From positions 372,001 through 436,000 of the forward strand of contig CAXBFJ010000001.1 in the NCBI GenBank assembly GCA_963975245.1: a stretch of DNA of 64,000 nt, in the 5' to 3' direction. The stretch comes from Panacagrimonas sp963975245. GTDB taxonomy: Bacteria; Pseudomonadota; Gammaproteobacteria; Nevskiales; Nevskiaceae. The translations under genes and the position numbers were made by a program. Positions 35,441 through 44,694 of this stretch are shown here, piece by piece. Below the pieces are notes generated by a model. The model was not told the DNA's origin, did not search any database, and saw only the letters and a program-made list of their open reading frames with translations. The stretch's first letter is position 1; every line of letters starts with the position of its first letter.

Positions 35441-36805
35441 ATGTTTGATTCACTGACTCAACGCCTGACCCAGACGCTCGACAGCATCCGTGGTCAGGGA
35501 CGCCTCACAGAAGACCAGATCAATGCAGCGGCGCGCGAATTGCGTATGGGCTTGCTGGAAGCCGATGTGGCGCTGCCGGTGGTCAAGGGTTTCATCGACA
35601 AGGTCAAGCAACGTGCGCTTGGCGCAGAAATAACGGCCTCGCTGAAGCCGGGGCAGGCGTTTCTTCAGGTGGTGCAGCAGGAGCTGACCAGTGCGCTGGG
35701 CGGCAAGGCCGAGCCACTCAACCTGCGGGCGCAGCCGCCGGTGGTCATTCTCATGGCGGGCCTGCAGGGCTCGGGCAAGACCACCACCACGGCCAAGCTC
35801 GCACGCCGGCTCAAAGAGGACGACAAGAAAAGCGTGATGGTGGTGTCCTGCGACGTCTACCGACCCGCTGCCATCGAGCAGCTGCGCATTGTCGCCGGGC
35901 AGGTGGGCGTTGAAGTCTTCCCGTCTGAAGTGGGCCAGGAGCCGGTCAAGATCGCGACCGATGCGCTGGCACAGGCTAAGAAGCAGTACGCTGACGTCCT
36001 GATTGTGGATACGGCAGGTCGCACGACGGTAGACGCCGAAATGATGGCCGAGATCAGCGCCCTGCACGCGGCGCTGTCGCCTACCGAAACCCTGTTCGTT
36101 GTGGACAGCATGACCGGTCAGGACGCAGCCAATACCGCGAAGGCCTTTGGTGATGCGCTGCCGCTGACGGGCGTGGTGCTGACCAAGGTCGATGGCGACT
36201 CACGCGGTGGTGCGGCGCTGTCGGTGAGTCAGGTGACCGGCAAGCCGATCAAGTTCCTGGGCGTTGGCGAAAAGACCGACAAACTCGAAGTTTTTCATCC
36301 CGATCGAATTGCGACCCGCATCATTGGCCAGGGTGACGTCCTGAGCCTGATCGAGGAAACAACCAAGAAGGTTGATGCTGAAAAAGCGCAGAAGCTGGCC
36401 AAGAAGATCTCGTCCAAGCGAGGTTTTGACCTCGCAGATTTTCGCGAACAGATGCAGCAGATGCAGAACATGGGCAGCTTTGAATCCATTCTGGAAAAGC
36501 TGCCTGGCGGTGCGCAGATGCAGGCGCAGATGAAGAACGTCAATGCCACCAAGGAAATGGGACGCGCGGTGGCCATCATCAATTCAATGACGCCGCAGGA
36601 GCGAAAGTTTCCGAACCTGCTCAAGGCCTCGCGCAAACGCCGGATCGCCGCAGGCAGCGGTGTACAGGTTCAGGACGTCAACAAGTTGCTGCGCCAGTTC
36701 GACTCGACCCGCGACATGATGAAGAAGGTGGCCAGCGGCGGCATGGGCAAGCTCATGCGTCGCATGGGCGGCAAGTTGCCGCCCGGGATGCTGCCGCCCC
36801 GCTAG
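35441..36805 (+). CDS. ffh: Signal recognition particle protein Ffh
   Basis: 454 aa. N domain, then the GTPase G domain with P-loop GLQGSGKTTT (residues 107-116), DTAGRT and TKVDGDSRGGAALS motifs. The methionine-rich M domain (from about 325; QMQQMQNMGSFESILEKLPGG and the MMKKVASGGMGKLMRRMGG tail) binds 4.5S RNA and signal sequences. It targets membrane and secretory proteins co-translationally to FtsY/SecYEG. The length is standard. Confidence 0.97.
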   Translation: MFDSLTQRLTQTLDSIRGQGRLTEDQINAAARELRMGLLEADVALPVVKGFIDKVKQRALGAEITASLKPGQAFLQVVQQELTSALGGKAEPLNLRAQPPVVILMAGLQGSGKTTTTAKLARRLKEDDKKSVMVVSCDVYRPAAIEQLRIVAGQVGVEVFPSEVGQEPVKIATDALAQAKKQYADVLIVDTAGRTTVDAEMMAEISALHAALSPTETLFVVDSMTGQDAANTAKAFGDALPLTGVVLTKVDGDSRGGAALSVSQVTGKPIKFLGVGEKTDKLEVFHPDRIATRIIGQGDVLSLIEETTKKVDAEKAQKLAKKISSKRGFDLADFREQMQQMQNMGSFESILEKLPGGAQMQAQMKNVNATKEMGRAVAIINSMTPQERKFPNLLKASRKRRIAAGSGVQVQDVNKLLRQFDSTRDMMKKVASGGMGKLMRRMGGKLPPGMLPPR

Positions 36806-36844
36806 ATCCCAACCCTCCGGCTCGCAACCTGCGAGCCATGCGGC

Positions 36845-37360
36845 TTATTTCGAGGGCTCAAGCTCCAGGCTGATGGCGTCATCGTCGGCGCGGATGATGA
36901 GCACGCCGTTGGTTCCCGGCCAGATATCGGTGCTGGCTCGCCACTTTGCCTGCCCGACCTCGCGGAAAGCGGCCAGTACACCCACAAACCGCATCTCAGG
37001 GGGGAATTCCCGGTCGAGTGTCAGCGTTTGGCCCGGCTCAATGATGATTTCATCACGCTTGACCAGATCTTGGGCCAGGACCTCTTCGTCGCGGTCGTAC
37101 AGAGCAAAGTAATCGGCAACATTGAATTCAGTGAGATCGCGCAGCGCGTAGATCCGGATCACCAGCGGTGACGCGTTGCCGGAGGAATCCGGGTTGAGGT
37201 TGGCGGCGCCCACGGCGCTGAAGGTCAGGCGCGAGGCCTTGGGTTCGCGCGACATGGTCGTTGCGCAGCCGCTCAACACAACCGCCGCACAAAGGCTCAG
37301 GTAGATGATGCTGCGGGACAGGAGAACGGAGCGAAAGAGCGGCATGATGAGTCGGGTCAT
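36845..37360 (-). CDS. tssJ: Type VI secretion lipoprotein TssJ
   Basis: 171 aa from ATG 37360; ATG 37345 is an alternative, and the frame continues to a TTG at 37411. The lipoprotein signal peptide ends at the lipobox VLSGC. The body (SPLVIRIYALRDLTEFNVADYFALYDRDEEVLAQDLVKRDEIIIEPG) is the TssJ/SciN transthyretin-like fold, with PPEMRFVGVLAAFREV typical of the family. TssJ anchors the TssLM membrane complex from the outer membrane. It follows clpV on the same strand. No tssL, tssM or other core gene is in the window. Confidence 0.88.
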   Translation of the reverse strand: MTRLIMPLFRSVLLSRSIIYLSLCAAVVLSGCATTMSREPKASRLTFSAVGAANLNPDSSGNASPLVIRIYALRDLTEFNVADYFALYDRDEEVLAQDLVKRDEIIIEPGQTLTLDREFPPEMRFVGVLAAFREVGQAKWRASTDIWPGTNGVLIIRADDDAISLELEPSK

Positions 37361-37557
37361 GTGGTGGCTTGCGCAAATGGACCGGTCAGTCATGCAGTCG
37401 GGTCGCGTCAAGCGATGATGGCGAGATGAGAGGTTTGGACATCCGTACCCAGACGCAGTTCAGCACTGCAGGGCTGTCCATCCGGATGGCGGAACGGGAA
37501 AAGATATCACTGGCCTTGCGCCTGTCACAAACTTGCCCAGAGCCTAGGGGCGGCCGG

Positions 37558-40308
37558 TTACTCGAAGTGATAGGCAAACTCGGCGTCCGATACGCCGACT
37601 CGAACAGATCTGACAGGCAGCCCTTCCATCATGCGACGCAGAAACTCGCCGGAGACCTCCGGCAGCATTGAGTTGGTCAGAATGGCGTCGATCATGCGGC
37701 CTCCCGAGTCACTTTCCGTACAGCGAGAGACCACCAGATCAACCACGTCATCGCCATACTGGAAGGGAATCTTGTAGCGCGACTCGATGCGTTTCTTGAC
37801 GCGTTCTAGCTGCAACACCACGATCTGGCCGAGCATCTCATCCGAGAGCGGGTAGTACGGGATGCTGACCAGCCGGCCGAGCAGCGGCGCCGGAAAAATG
37901 CGTAGCAGCGGCTCACGCAGGGCCAGGGCAATCTCGTCAGCCTGTTTGGGCTGTGCTGTATTGCGCATGGAGCCAATCAGTTCAGTTCCCAGATTGGTGG
38001 TCAAGAGAATCAGGGTGTTCTTGAAGTCGATGACGCGGCCTTCGCCATCTTCCATAAAGCCTTTGTCAAAGACCTGGAAGAAAAGCTCGTGCACGTCGGA
38101 ATGGGCCTTTTCCACTTCATCGAGCAGGATCACGGAATACGGCTTGCGGCGGACCGCCTCGGTGAGCACACCGCCTTCACCGTATCCCACATAGCCCGGC
38201 GGGGCGCCCTTGAGCGAGGAGACGGTATGGGCCTCCTGATACTCGCTCATGTTGATGACGATCATGTTCTGCTCGCCGCCGTACAGGGCCTCGGCCAGGG
38301 CGATGGCGGTTTCGGTTTTGCCGACACCGGAGGCGCCCGCCAGCAGGAACACGCCGATGGGTTTCGCGGGGTTGTCCAGTCCGGCGCGCGAAGTCTGGAT
38401 GCGCCGCGCAATCATCTGCATGGCGTGATCCTGCCCGACGATGCGCTTGGCCAGCAGCTCCGGCAGATGAAGAATGGTGTCCAGCTCATTGCGCGCGATG
38501 CGACCTACCGGGATGCCGGTCCAGTCGCAGATCACGCTGGCAATGGCCTGGTAATCGACGATGGGCAGCATGAGGGGCGCATCGCCCTGCAGGGTGCTGA
38601 GCGCCTGTTGTACCTCTGTGAGGCGCGCAAGGGATTGAACGCGCGCCTGTGCGCTGAGCGGCGGATTATCCAGACGAGCGGATGCTCCGTCTGCATCGCT
38701 CGTTGCCGGGCTACCCATGGCAACCGGGCGCCGGCTGGCCTGGCCGGGCACATTGCCTCCAATGCGCAATTGCTTGCGCAATTCCAGCAGTTCGTTGACC
38801 AGTGAGAGCTCTTTCTCCCAGCGAGACTCAAGGCTGGCGAGAACGTTGCTCTGCGTTGCCAGGTGCTCCCGCGCCAACAGTTCTCGTTCTGCGACATCGA
38901 TGCCGATATTTTTTTCCCGGCTGATGATGTCCAGCTCGGTATTCAGCGCATCAATCTTGCGGCGGGCTTGATCAACTTCGGCAGGTGTCGCGTGCAGGCT
39001 CACTGCAACGCGTGCGCAGGCGGTGTCCAGCAGGCTCACCGCCTTATCTGGCAGCTGCCGCGCAGGAATATAGCGATGAGATAGCCTGACCGCAGCTTCC
39101 AATGCCTCGTCGAGAATCTGCACCTTGTGATGCCGTTCCATGGAACTGGCCGCGCCGCGCATCATCAGGATGGCCTGCTGCTCATCCGGTTGACTGACCA
39201 GAACCGTCTGGAAGCGACGCGTCAGTGCGGGATCTTTCTCGATGTGCTTCTTGTACTCAGCCCAGGTGGTTGCACCCACGGTGCGAAGCGTGCCGCGGGC
39301 AAGGGCGGGCTTCAGCAGGTTGGCGGCATCGCCGGTTCCTGCAGGGCCGCCCGCGCCAACCAGGGTATGCGTCTCGTCTACAAACAGGATGATGGGTCGT
39401 GAACTGGAATGAACTTCTTCAATTACTGAACGCAGTCGCTGTTCGAATTCACCCTTGACCGTTGCTCCGGCCTGCAGCAAGCCGACGTCGAGTGCCAGCA
39501 AACTGACATCCTTGAGTGCAGGCGGGACATCGCCGCGCGCAACGCGCTGTGCAAATCCCTCGACGATGGCGGTTTTGCCTACACCGGCTTCGCCTACCAG
39601 CATCGGGTTGTTCTGCCGGCGCCGCATGAGAATGTCGATGAGACGCCGAATCTCTTCATCGCGTCCCACGATCGGGTCCATGCTCCCACTCCGCGCCTGC
39701 TCAGTCAGGTCGGTGGTGTAGCGGCGCAGCGCCTCCTTGCGACCCAGCGCGGCGGGCGCGACGCGTTCTCCTTCCTTCGCGATATTGCCGCCCGACGCAA
39801 GATCGATCCCGTCATTGGATGATTGCCCTGCTTCAGCAGAGCCATCGATGATCTCGTGGAAAGCCTCGGCCAGTTCATCGATTTTTATTTTTTCAAATTG
39901 CCTGGAAATCGCGAAAAGGCTGTTTCGCAGCGGCTTGGTCTTGAGCATTGCGAACAACAGGTGCCCGGTGCGTACCGCAGGGTCGCTGAACATCAGTGTG
40001 GCGTAGACCCAGCCCCGTTCGGCGGCCAGTAGCAATTGATCTGACAGATCCGAGATCGCGTCGGAGCCTCGGGGCAGGCGATCTACGCTGGCGGTGATGT
40101 CCTTGGCCAGGCTGGAACTGTCGATCTCAAAGTGATCCAGAATCTTGGGCCAGTCTCCATTCTCGGTTTGCACGATCTGCGCAACCCAGTGCTCGAGCTC
40201 CACATACGGGTTGCCGCGAAGTTTGCACAGCACCGTGGCGCCTTCCACCGTCTTGTATCCCGCAGTATTGAGTTTGCCAAACAGGGCAACGCGACTGATC
40301 TCCGTCAT
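37558..40308 (-). CDS. tssH: Type VI secretion AAA+ ATPase TssH (ClpV1)
   Basis: 916 aa from ATG 40308 (MTEISRVALFGKLN); the frame remains open to 40449. Order: N domain (1-150), first AAA+ module with Walker A GEAGVGKT and FVDETHTLVGAGG, coiled-coil middle domain, second AAA+ module with Walker A GASGVGKT and VILLDEVEKAHSDVHELFFQVFDKG, then the C-terminal D2-small domain. ClpV disassembles contracted TssB/TssC sheaths. The ILVGAGG/APAL pattern and the N-terminal FGKLN start are those of ClpV rather than ClpB. Confidence 0.92.
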   Translation of the reverse strand: MTEISRVALFGKLNTAGYKTVEGATVLCKLRGNPYVELEHWVAQIVQTENGDWPKILDHFEIDSSSLAKDITASVDRLPRGSDAISDLSDQLLLAAERGWVYATLMFSDPAVRTGHLLFAMLKTKPLRNSLFAISRQFEKIKIDELAEAFHEIIDGSAEAGQSSNDGIDLASGGNIAKEGERVAPAALGRKEALRRYTTDLTEQARSGSMDPIVGRDEEIRRLIDILMRRRQNNPMLVGEAGVGKTAIVEGFAQRVARGDVPPALKDVSLLALDVGLLQAGATVKGEFEQRLRSVIEEVHSSSRPIILFVDETHTLVGAGGPAGTGDAANLLKPALARGTLRTVGATTWAEYKKHIEKDPALTRRFQTVLVSQPDEQQAILMMRGAASSMERHHKVQILDEALEAAVRLSHRYIPARQLPDKAVSLLDTACARVAVSLHATPAEVDQARRKIDALNTELDIISREKNIGIDVAERELLAREHLATQSNVLASLESRWEKELSLVNELLELRKQLRIGGNVPGQASRRPVAMGSPATSDADGASARLDNPPLSAQARVQSLARLTEVQQALSTLQGDAPLMLPIVDYQAIASVICDWTGIPVGRIARNELDTILHLPELLAKRIVGQDHAMQMIARRIQTSRAGLDNPAKPIGVFLLAGASGVGKTETAIALAEALYGGEQNMIVINMSEYQEAHTVSSLKGAPPGYVGYGEGGVLTEAVRRKPYSVILLDEVEKAHSDVHELFFQVFDKGFMEDGEGRVIDFKNTLILLTTNLGTELIGSMRNTAQPKQADEIALALREPLLRIFPAPLLGRLVSIPYYPLSDEMLGQIVVLQLERVKKRIESRYKIPFQYGDDVVDLVVSRCTESDSGGRMIDAILTNSMLPEVSGEFLRRMMEGLPVRSVRVGVSDAEFAYHFE

Positions 40309-40449
40309 TGAATGGCATCCTGCGTCGGGCGCATCTGCACCGGGAAAGATTGGCAGATGCAAGGCATGACTTTGCGTGGTACTGCCCGGCCTGCAAACAG
40401 ATTCTGCGCGTGGCCGATACCAAGGCTGGAACGAATGTTTCTCAAGCAA

Positions 40450-41850
40450 TCATGTCCCGGATGGGTGGAGGAAGGGCAAGCTGGATTCTGCGCTTGCAGG
40501 TGCGTGAATACTGCGTGGGTTCTTGCCTGAATTGGCCGGTTCAGGGGTCATCAGGAGCCAGGTCAGAATGGCGACTGCGGCTGCAATGCCAAGCCATAAC
40601 AGCGTACGCATGATCAAATCGCTGTCATGTGCACGTGGCTGCATGCCCTCTACGAAAGCGTCTGCACTGGGTATGCGATCCTCGCGGCGAAATGCTAGGC
40701 CGCGTTTGAGCGTACGCCATTGACGGTTGCTGAGGCCTTCAATCCTGGGCGCAACGAGCTGCTCTGTTTGCGCCTTCCTGGCATTGCGCTTGTTGTAAGG
40801 GTGGCGTCCACCGAGCAATTCGTAGCTGATGCAGGCCAGGGCGTAGACGTCATCTGCAGGATCTGCGGGCTGACCCTGCAACATTTCGAGACTCGCGTAG
40901 GCCGGGGTCAGTGCGCCGAGGCTTCCGGCATCAAATCGGGTTGTTTCAGCGCGCGCATGGGCTTCGCTGTCATGTGCGGCGCGTGCAATGCCGAAGTCAA
41001 AAACCTTGGGCTGCATGTGCTGATCCAGAATGACATTGCCCGGCTTCAAATCTGAGTGAACCACGGCACGCCGATGCGCGCAGCTCAGGGCGCTGCCGAT
41101 TCCACGGATGATCGGATAGGCCGAGCGCAAGGGCATCGAGGCCCCGCCCAGACGACGAATCAGCTGCTTGAGATCATCGCCGCGAACGTATTCCATGGTC
41201 ATGAAGACGACGCTGCCATCCTTGTCGAAATCATAAACGCGGACGATGTTCTCGTGCGCCAGTTCTTGTGTGCGTCGCGCTTCGCGCTGAAGTGCCACCA
41301 ACGAATCCGGATGATGCCGGAATGCATCGTTGAGAACCTTGATGGCAATGTGCGGGTCGCGGTCGCGCGCCTCCACCTTGCGTTCGTCGGTGGCCAGGTA
41401 CACCACGCCCATGCCGCCACTGCCCAGCTTCTTTTCCAGGACGAAGCGATCCTTGAGACGGGTTCCGATGCCGATGTCCTGAGTGGGCAAGTTGCGTTTC
41501 GCCAACTTGTGCCAGGTGCCGGACGAGTTTGTTGTGGACGTTGGCCGGGCAGTGACTGAAGGCAATAACTGTGTGGCGTCGTCGTCTATTTGCGTTTGCA
41601 CCTGCTTGGCGGGAGTGCCAGCTGTGGTTGGGCTGACCTGCTTTTGCAGTTCGAGCAACTTTCTGCGGACTGCGCCGTGCAGGCGTGGGTCGATGCCTTT
41701 GCGCTGGAGCAGGGCATCCATCATGGCCAGTTCGGATTGGTGCCGGGACGCTTCAATGGCACCTCGCTGATTGAGCCGTTTCGCCAATTCAGACAGCGGC
41801 ATTTCACCGCTCTGAACCTGTGCCAGCCACTGGCCGATCCCGGTGCTCAC
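40450..41850 (-). CDS. Serine/threonine protein kinase (PpkA-like, T6SS-associated)
   Basis: 466 aa from GTG 41850, one base after the phosphatase stop and with GAGGAA upstream. A TTG at 41871 would instead overlap the phosphatase. N-terminal ~130 residues are helical. The Hanks-type kinase domain follows: GSGGMGVVYLA P-loop, Lys in IAIKVLN, catalytic loop VVHSDLKPGNV (HSD instead of HRD), DFGIARA and the APE-region analogue. A single membrane segment near the C-terminus is followed by a short tail. In Pseudomonas, PpkA activates the T6SS through Fha phosphorylation. The neighbouring clpV and phosphatase genes support the same role. Confidence 0.82.
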   Translation of the reverse strand: MSTGIGQWLAQVQSGEMPLSELAKRLNQRGAIEASRHQSELAMMDALLQRKGIDPRLHGAVRRKLLELQKQVSPTTAGTPAKQVQTQIDDDATQLLPSVTARPTSTTNSSGTWHKLAKRNLPTQDIGIGTRLKDRFVLEKKLGSGGMGVVYLATDERKVEARDRDPHIAIKVLNDAFRHHPDSLVALQREARRTQELAHENIVRVYDFDKDGSVVFMTMEYVRGDDLKQLIRRLGGASMPLRSAYPIIRGIGSALSCAHRRAVVHSDLKPGNVILDQHMQPKVFDFGIARAAHDSEAHARAETTRFDAGSLGALTPAYASLEMLQGQPADPADDVYALACISYELLGGRHPYNKRNARKAQTEQLVAPRIEGLSNRQWRTLKRGLAFRREDRIPSADAFVEGMQPRAHDSDLIMRTLLWLGIAAAVAILTWLLMTPEPANSGKNPRSIHAPASAESSLPFLHPSGT

Positions 41851-41851
41851 G

Positions 41852-42514
41852 TCATTCCTCGATGCGGACAACCAGAACCGTCAGGTTCTCGGGCGCACCC
41901 TTTTCAAGGCAGGTTTCCAGAAATTGGTGAGCCATCGTCCGCGCCGTTGTCTTGCTCGACAGCACGTCTAGCAGCTCCGCCTCGCTCATTTGCAGATGAA
42001 AGCCAGCAGTACTGAGCAGAAAAGTATCGCCAGGGCGCGCGGCGCAGCGGCTCCATCTCACACCAGACTCACGTGGAACGCCTGATTCCGAGCGGGTCGC
42101 GGTGAGGTCATGGCTGGCGCTGTCCAACGTCAAGGGCTGCAACTGTGTGCCTGCGCAGCGATAGATGCGGCAACTGCCTGAGGCACCGAACACCAGCGTG
42201 TCATTCAGTTCTGCCAGAACCGCGATATCCGCACCTATGTCATCAAGCCGGCTAGATTGTGCGTACTGATACAGCTTGTCGTACGCCGCATCCAGCGAAT
42301 CCTTGAGAATCTGCTCTGAGAAAGGACCGTCCTGATCGCGATGCAGCGCCTGCAGACTTCTGATGAGCGATTGACTCGCGAGCGATCCGGCGGTCTGTGT
42401 GCCACGACCATCCGCCACGGCCCAGATCTTCTTCTCAGGCAAGTCCAGCAATGCATCTTCATTGAGCGGCTGCACGCGACCGCGGTCCGTCAATCCCCGT
42501 GAGCTGATCAGCAA
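41852..42514 (-). CDS. PP2C-type serine/threonine phosphatase (PppA-like)
   Basis: 220 aa, a single PP2C/SpoIIE domain. Metal-binding motifs seen: RGRVQPLNEDALL at the start, AVADGRGTQTAG, and the C-terminal PENLTVLVVRIEE with the conserved Asn. The family counteracts Hanks-type kinases; PppA dephosphorylates Fha and switches off the T6SS in Pseudomonas. The start is a TTG at 42514 without a clear ribosome site. The gene abuts the kinase gene. Confidence 0.82.
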   Translation of the reverse strand: MLISSRGLTDRGRVQPLNEDALLDLPEKKIWAVADGRGTQTAGSLASQSLIRSLQALHRDQDGPFSEQILKDSLDAAYDKLYQYAQSSRLDDIGADIAVLAELNDTLVFGASGSCRIYRCAGTQLQPLTLDSASHDLTATRSESGVPRESGVRWSRCAARPGDTFLLSTAGFHLQMSEAELLDVLSSKTTARTMAHQFLETCLEKGAPENLTVLVVRIEE

Positions 42515-42698
42515 ACTGTTTCTGCCTGTCGTTATCCTTGTCCAGACCGGACGCTACCACCCGCAGGCGCCGAGTTCCACGACGGACGGCCCGGTCTTTG
42601 CCGAAAACCCCTTGGCGGTGTGCGCCTCAAGCGGTCGAGCCTGATGGCTTCTTGGCAATGACGAGGTTGCCTGCTGGCAGGGTCCTGCTAAAAGGGCG

Positions 42699-43307
42699 CT
42701 AGCCCTCAGCGCTGTTAATGATGCCGCACGCAACTCTGGGGCCAGCTGCCCCGGACGGCTGAGAGGAGAGATCATCCGCATTGCCATGCACGATGACTGC
42801 CCGACCGACGATCGAGTCGGTGCCATCCAGGCGTAGCAGCGAATCTGTCAGGTCAATCTGCGCATTGCCCTGCGCATCGGCAATGATGTTGCCCAGATCT
42901 CCGTTGTGGCGCTGTCCAATCTCAGAATCCGGCGCACCGTGCGCGTGTCCATGCGGGTTGAAATGGCCACCCGCCGAGGATGCATCATCAGCAGAGCAAT
43001 CACCGGTTTCGTGAATATGAAAACCGTGTTTGCCCGGTGTAAGCCCGGAGATCGTTCCGCTCAGGCTCACCCCTCCAGCGCCATCTTCAAAAATAAGCGT
43101 GCCATTGGCCTCGTTTCCCTTGGTGGGAGACAGGATAGCCGTGGCGCTGAACACAGACTGGGCCACGGGCCCGTCAGTGGAAAGGGGTGCTGCCTTTGTG
43201 GTCGAGGCAGGTGAATCGGATTCGGTTGATTGTCCGCAGGCCGTGATCATGCCGGTGCACAGCAGGAGTGAGAGTAGTGGAATGCGGTGTGCCAATTGAT
43301 TGTTCAT
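42699..43307 (-). CDS. sodC: Periplasmic Cu/Zn superoxide dismutase (lipoprotein)
   Basis: 202 aa. A lipoprotein signal with lipobox ITAC (Cys24) is followed by a Ser/Thr/Pro-rich linker. The dismutase domain has the copper ligands in GKHGFHIHETGDC, the zinc loop HFNPHGHAHG, and the C-terminal AGPRVACGII with the electrostatic Arg. It converts superoxide in the periplasm to hydrogen peroxide and oxygen. It stands beside the T6SS cluster on the same strand but is probably an independent transcription unit. Confidence 0.92.
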   Translation of the reverse strand: MNNQLAHRIPLLSLLLCTGMITACGQSTESDSPASTTKAAPLSTDGPVAQSVFSATAILSPTKGNEANGTLIFEDGAGGVSLSGTISGLTPGKHGFHIHETGDCSADDASSAGGHFNPHGHAHGAPDSEIGQRHNGDLGNIIADAQGNAQIDLTDSLLRLDGTDSIVGRAVIVHGNADDLSSQPSGAAGPRVACGIINSAEG

Positions 43308-43467
43308 CGGATCTGGTATCCATGGCCGTCGCGGTCAGGCAATCGGCCTCGCAAAAGTGAAGGGTGCCGCCGATAAATCGGCCGACGGAGATGGGTTCCA
43401 GCTTAAGCCGGCAAGGTTAATTGGAACTTTCCGTATGGCCCTTGCCCAGAGATGCGCCAATGAAAAA

Positions 43468-43489
43468 GGCCAGCGTGGGCACGCTGGCC
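43468..43489. terminator. Original ssrA terminator, displaced to the left end of the island
   Basis: A 9-bp perfect stem GGCCAGCGT / ACGCTGGCC with a 4-nt loop, followed on the minus strand by TTTTTC and preceded by AAAA. It closely resembles the hairpin at 48045-48067 beside tmRNA, which lacks the T-tract. Confidence 0.75.
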
Positions 43490-43531
43490 TTTTCGTCCAC
43501 CGATTGGTGGAGCTGGCGGAATCGAACCGCC
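43468..43531 (-). repeat. Left attachment repeat of the ssrA island (displaced tmRNA 3' end plus terminator)
   Basis: 64 bp nearly identical to 48045-48110: the terminator hairpin, TCCACCGAT, and the last ~28 nt of tmRNA with its CCA. It has a one-base deletion in the T-arm relative to the intact gene. This is what remains of the original tmRNA 3' end pushed away by integration. Confidence 0.85.
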
Positions 43532-43554
43532 ATATAAGGTGAACGAATACAGGG

Positions 43555-44694
43555 CTATGCATGATTCTGGTGCCGCTGTGGTGCCCATAGGTGCTCAATT
43601 TTGGTGTGCTGAGCCTTGGAGAACTCGGGAAGCCAGCGCCCGTAGGTTTTGCGGATCATTCCCCAATCCTTGTGACCCATCTGCTTGGCGACGTACATGG
43701 GTTCCACGCCAGCGCTCAGGAGCATTGAGGCGAAGGTGTGCCGTGTTTGATAGGCAGGCCGGTGGCGGATGCCTGCGCGAGCTACCGTGGGGTTCCAGCA
43801 GGTCTTGCGGTAGGGGCCATCATGCTTCCAGGGCTCGCCCGTGCGTGGATTCTCGAATACGTGGTCCTTGCCTTCCGTAAATGCCAGCTGTCGATTGAGT
43901 GCGGCGATGGCCTGCGGATGAAGGTCTACATCGCGAACAGATGAATCTGTCTTGCCGTAGTTCTTCTCGCCTTGGGCCGTGCGAGTCACGCAGACCCGGA
44001 ATCGTTTTGCAGCCAGGTCAACGTGCTTCCAGCGAAGGGCGATCAGCTCCGATGTGCGAAGGCCTGACCAAACGGCGAACTCGATGATGTTCTGGATTTG
44101 GCCTTCACTGGCAGCTAGCAGGGCCTCCAGTTCCGCGCGCTCCAACGGATCAGGCTCTTCCGAGCGATGCGAGAAGTTCGGAATCTTCGAAATGGGATCC
44201 CGATCAATTTGCTCGTTTCTGAGCGCTTCTCGGAACACAGCCCTAAGGGGAATCAGGATGTTGTTCTTTGTCTTGCCGCAGTTGTCCAGGTCGTTTAGCC
44301 AGTCCTCTACCTCGGCTGTTGTGAGGTCCGACAAACGGCGCTGACCAAACTGGGGCAGCAGGTGGTAGACCGAATCCTTCTCATATCCCCGGTAGGTCGT
44401 CGGTTCGACCGACGTTCGCTTATTGGCCAACCAGAGCTTTATCGCGTGCTCCACCGTGATCTGGTGGCCTTTGAGAAAGCGCCGTGCTGCCGGGTGGGTG
44501 GGAAAGTGGGCAGGGAAGTAGAACGTCTTTAGCTGGATTTCCCGCTGCACGGTAGCGAGAAGCCTAGCTGCGCTTTTTCGATCCTCGGCGCGGCTATAGA
44601 CGAAGCCTGTAAGCGTAGGCCGGTAGCGCTCACCCAAGTAATTAAAGGTGATCTGGCAGCGGCCCCGCTTGTTCGTTACCCCTGGGTAATCCAT
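43555..44694 (-). CDS. int: Tyrosine-type site-specific integrase
   Basis: 379 aa. N-terminal arm-binding domain (~1-65; GRCQITFNYLGERYRPTLTG), core-binding SAM-like domain (~80-180), and catalytic domain with Arg213 (SGLRTSEL), Arg318 (YQTRHTFAS; the usual His of HxxR is Tyr315), His341 (QMGHKDW) and nucleophile Tyr351 (RKTYGRW). It integrates the island into the ssrA 3' end. The gene ends 24 bases inside the left att repeat, and its last codons contain the left GGTGCC array. It overlaps the excisionase-like gene by 19 bases. Confidence 0.93.
   Translation of the reverse strand: MDYPGVTNKRGRCQITFNYLGERYRPTLTGFVYSRAEDRKSAARLLATVQREIQLKTFYFPAHFPTHPAARRFLKGHQITVEHAIKLWLANKRTSVEPTTYRGYEKDSVYHLLPQFGQRRLSDLTTAEVEDWLNDLDNCGKTKNNILIPLRAVFREALRNEQIDRDPISKIPNFSHRSEEPDPLERAELEALLAASEGQIQNIIEFAVWSGLRTSELIALRWKHVDLAAKRFRVCVTRTAQGEKNYGKTDSSVRDVDLHPQAIAALNRQLAFTEGKDHVFENPRTGEPWKHDGPYRKTCWNPTVARAGIRHRPAYQTRHTFASMLLSAGVEPMYVAKQMGHKDWGMIRKTYGRWLPEFSKAQHTKIEHLWAPQRHQNHA
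43569..43595. other. Left array of integrase arm-type sites (GGTGCC x2, GGTGCT)
   Basis: GGTGCC at 43569 and 43580 and GGTGCT at 43590, spaced 11 and 10 bases, in the same orientation as a triple array at the right end. The array lies 38 bases inside the left att repeat, within the 3' end of int. Confidence 0.6.
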
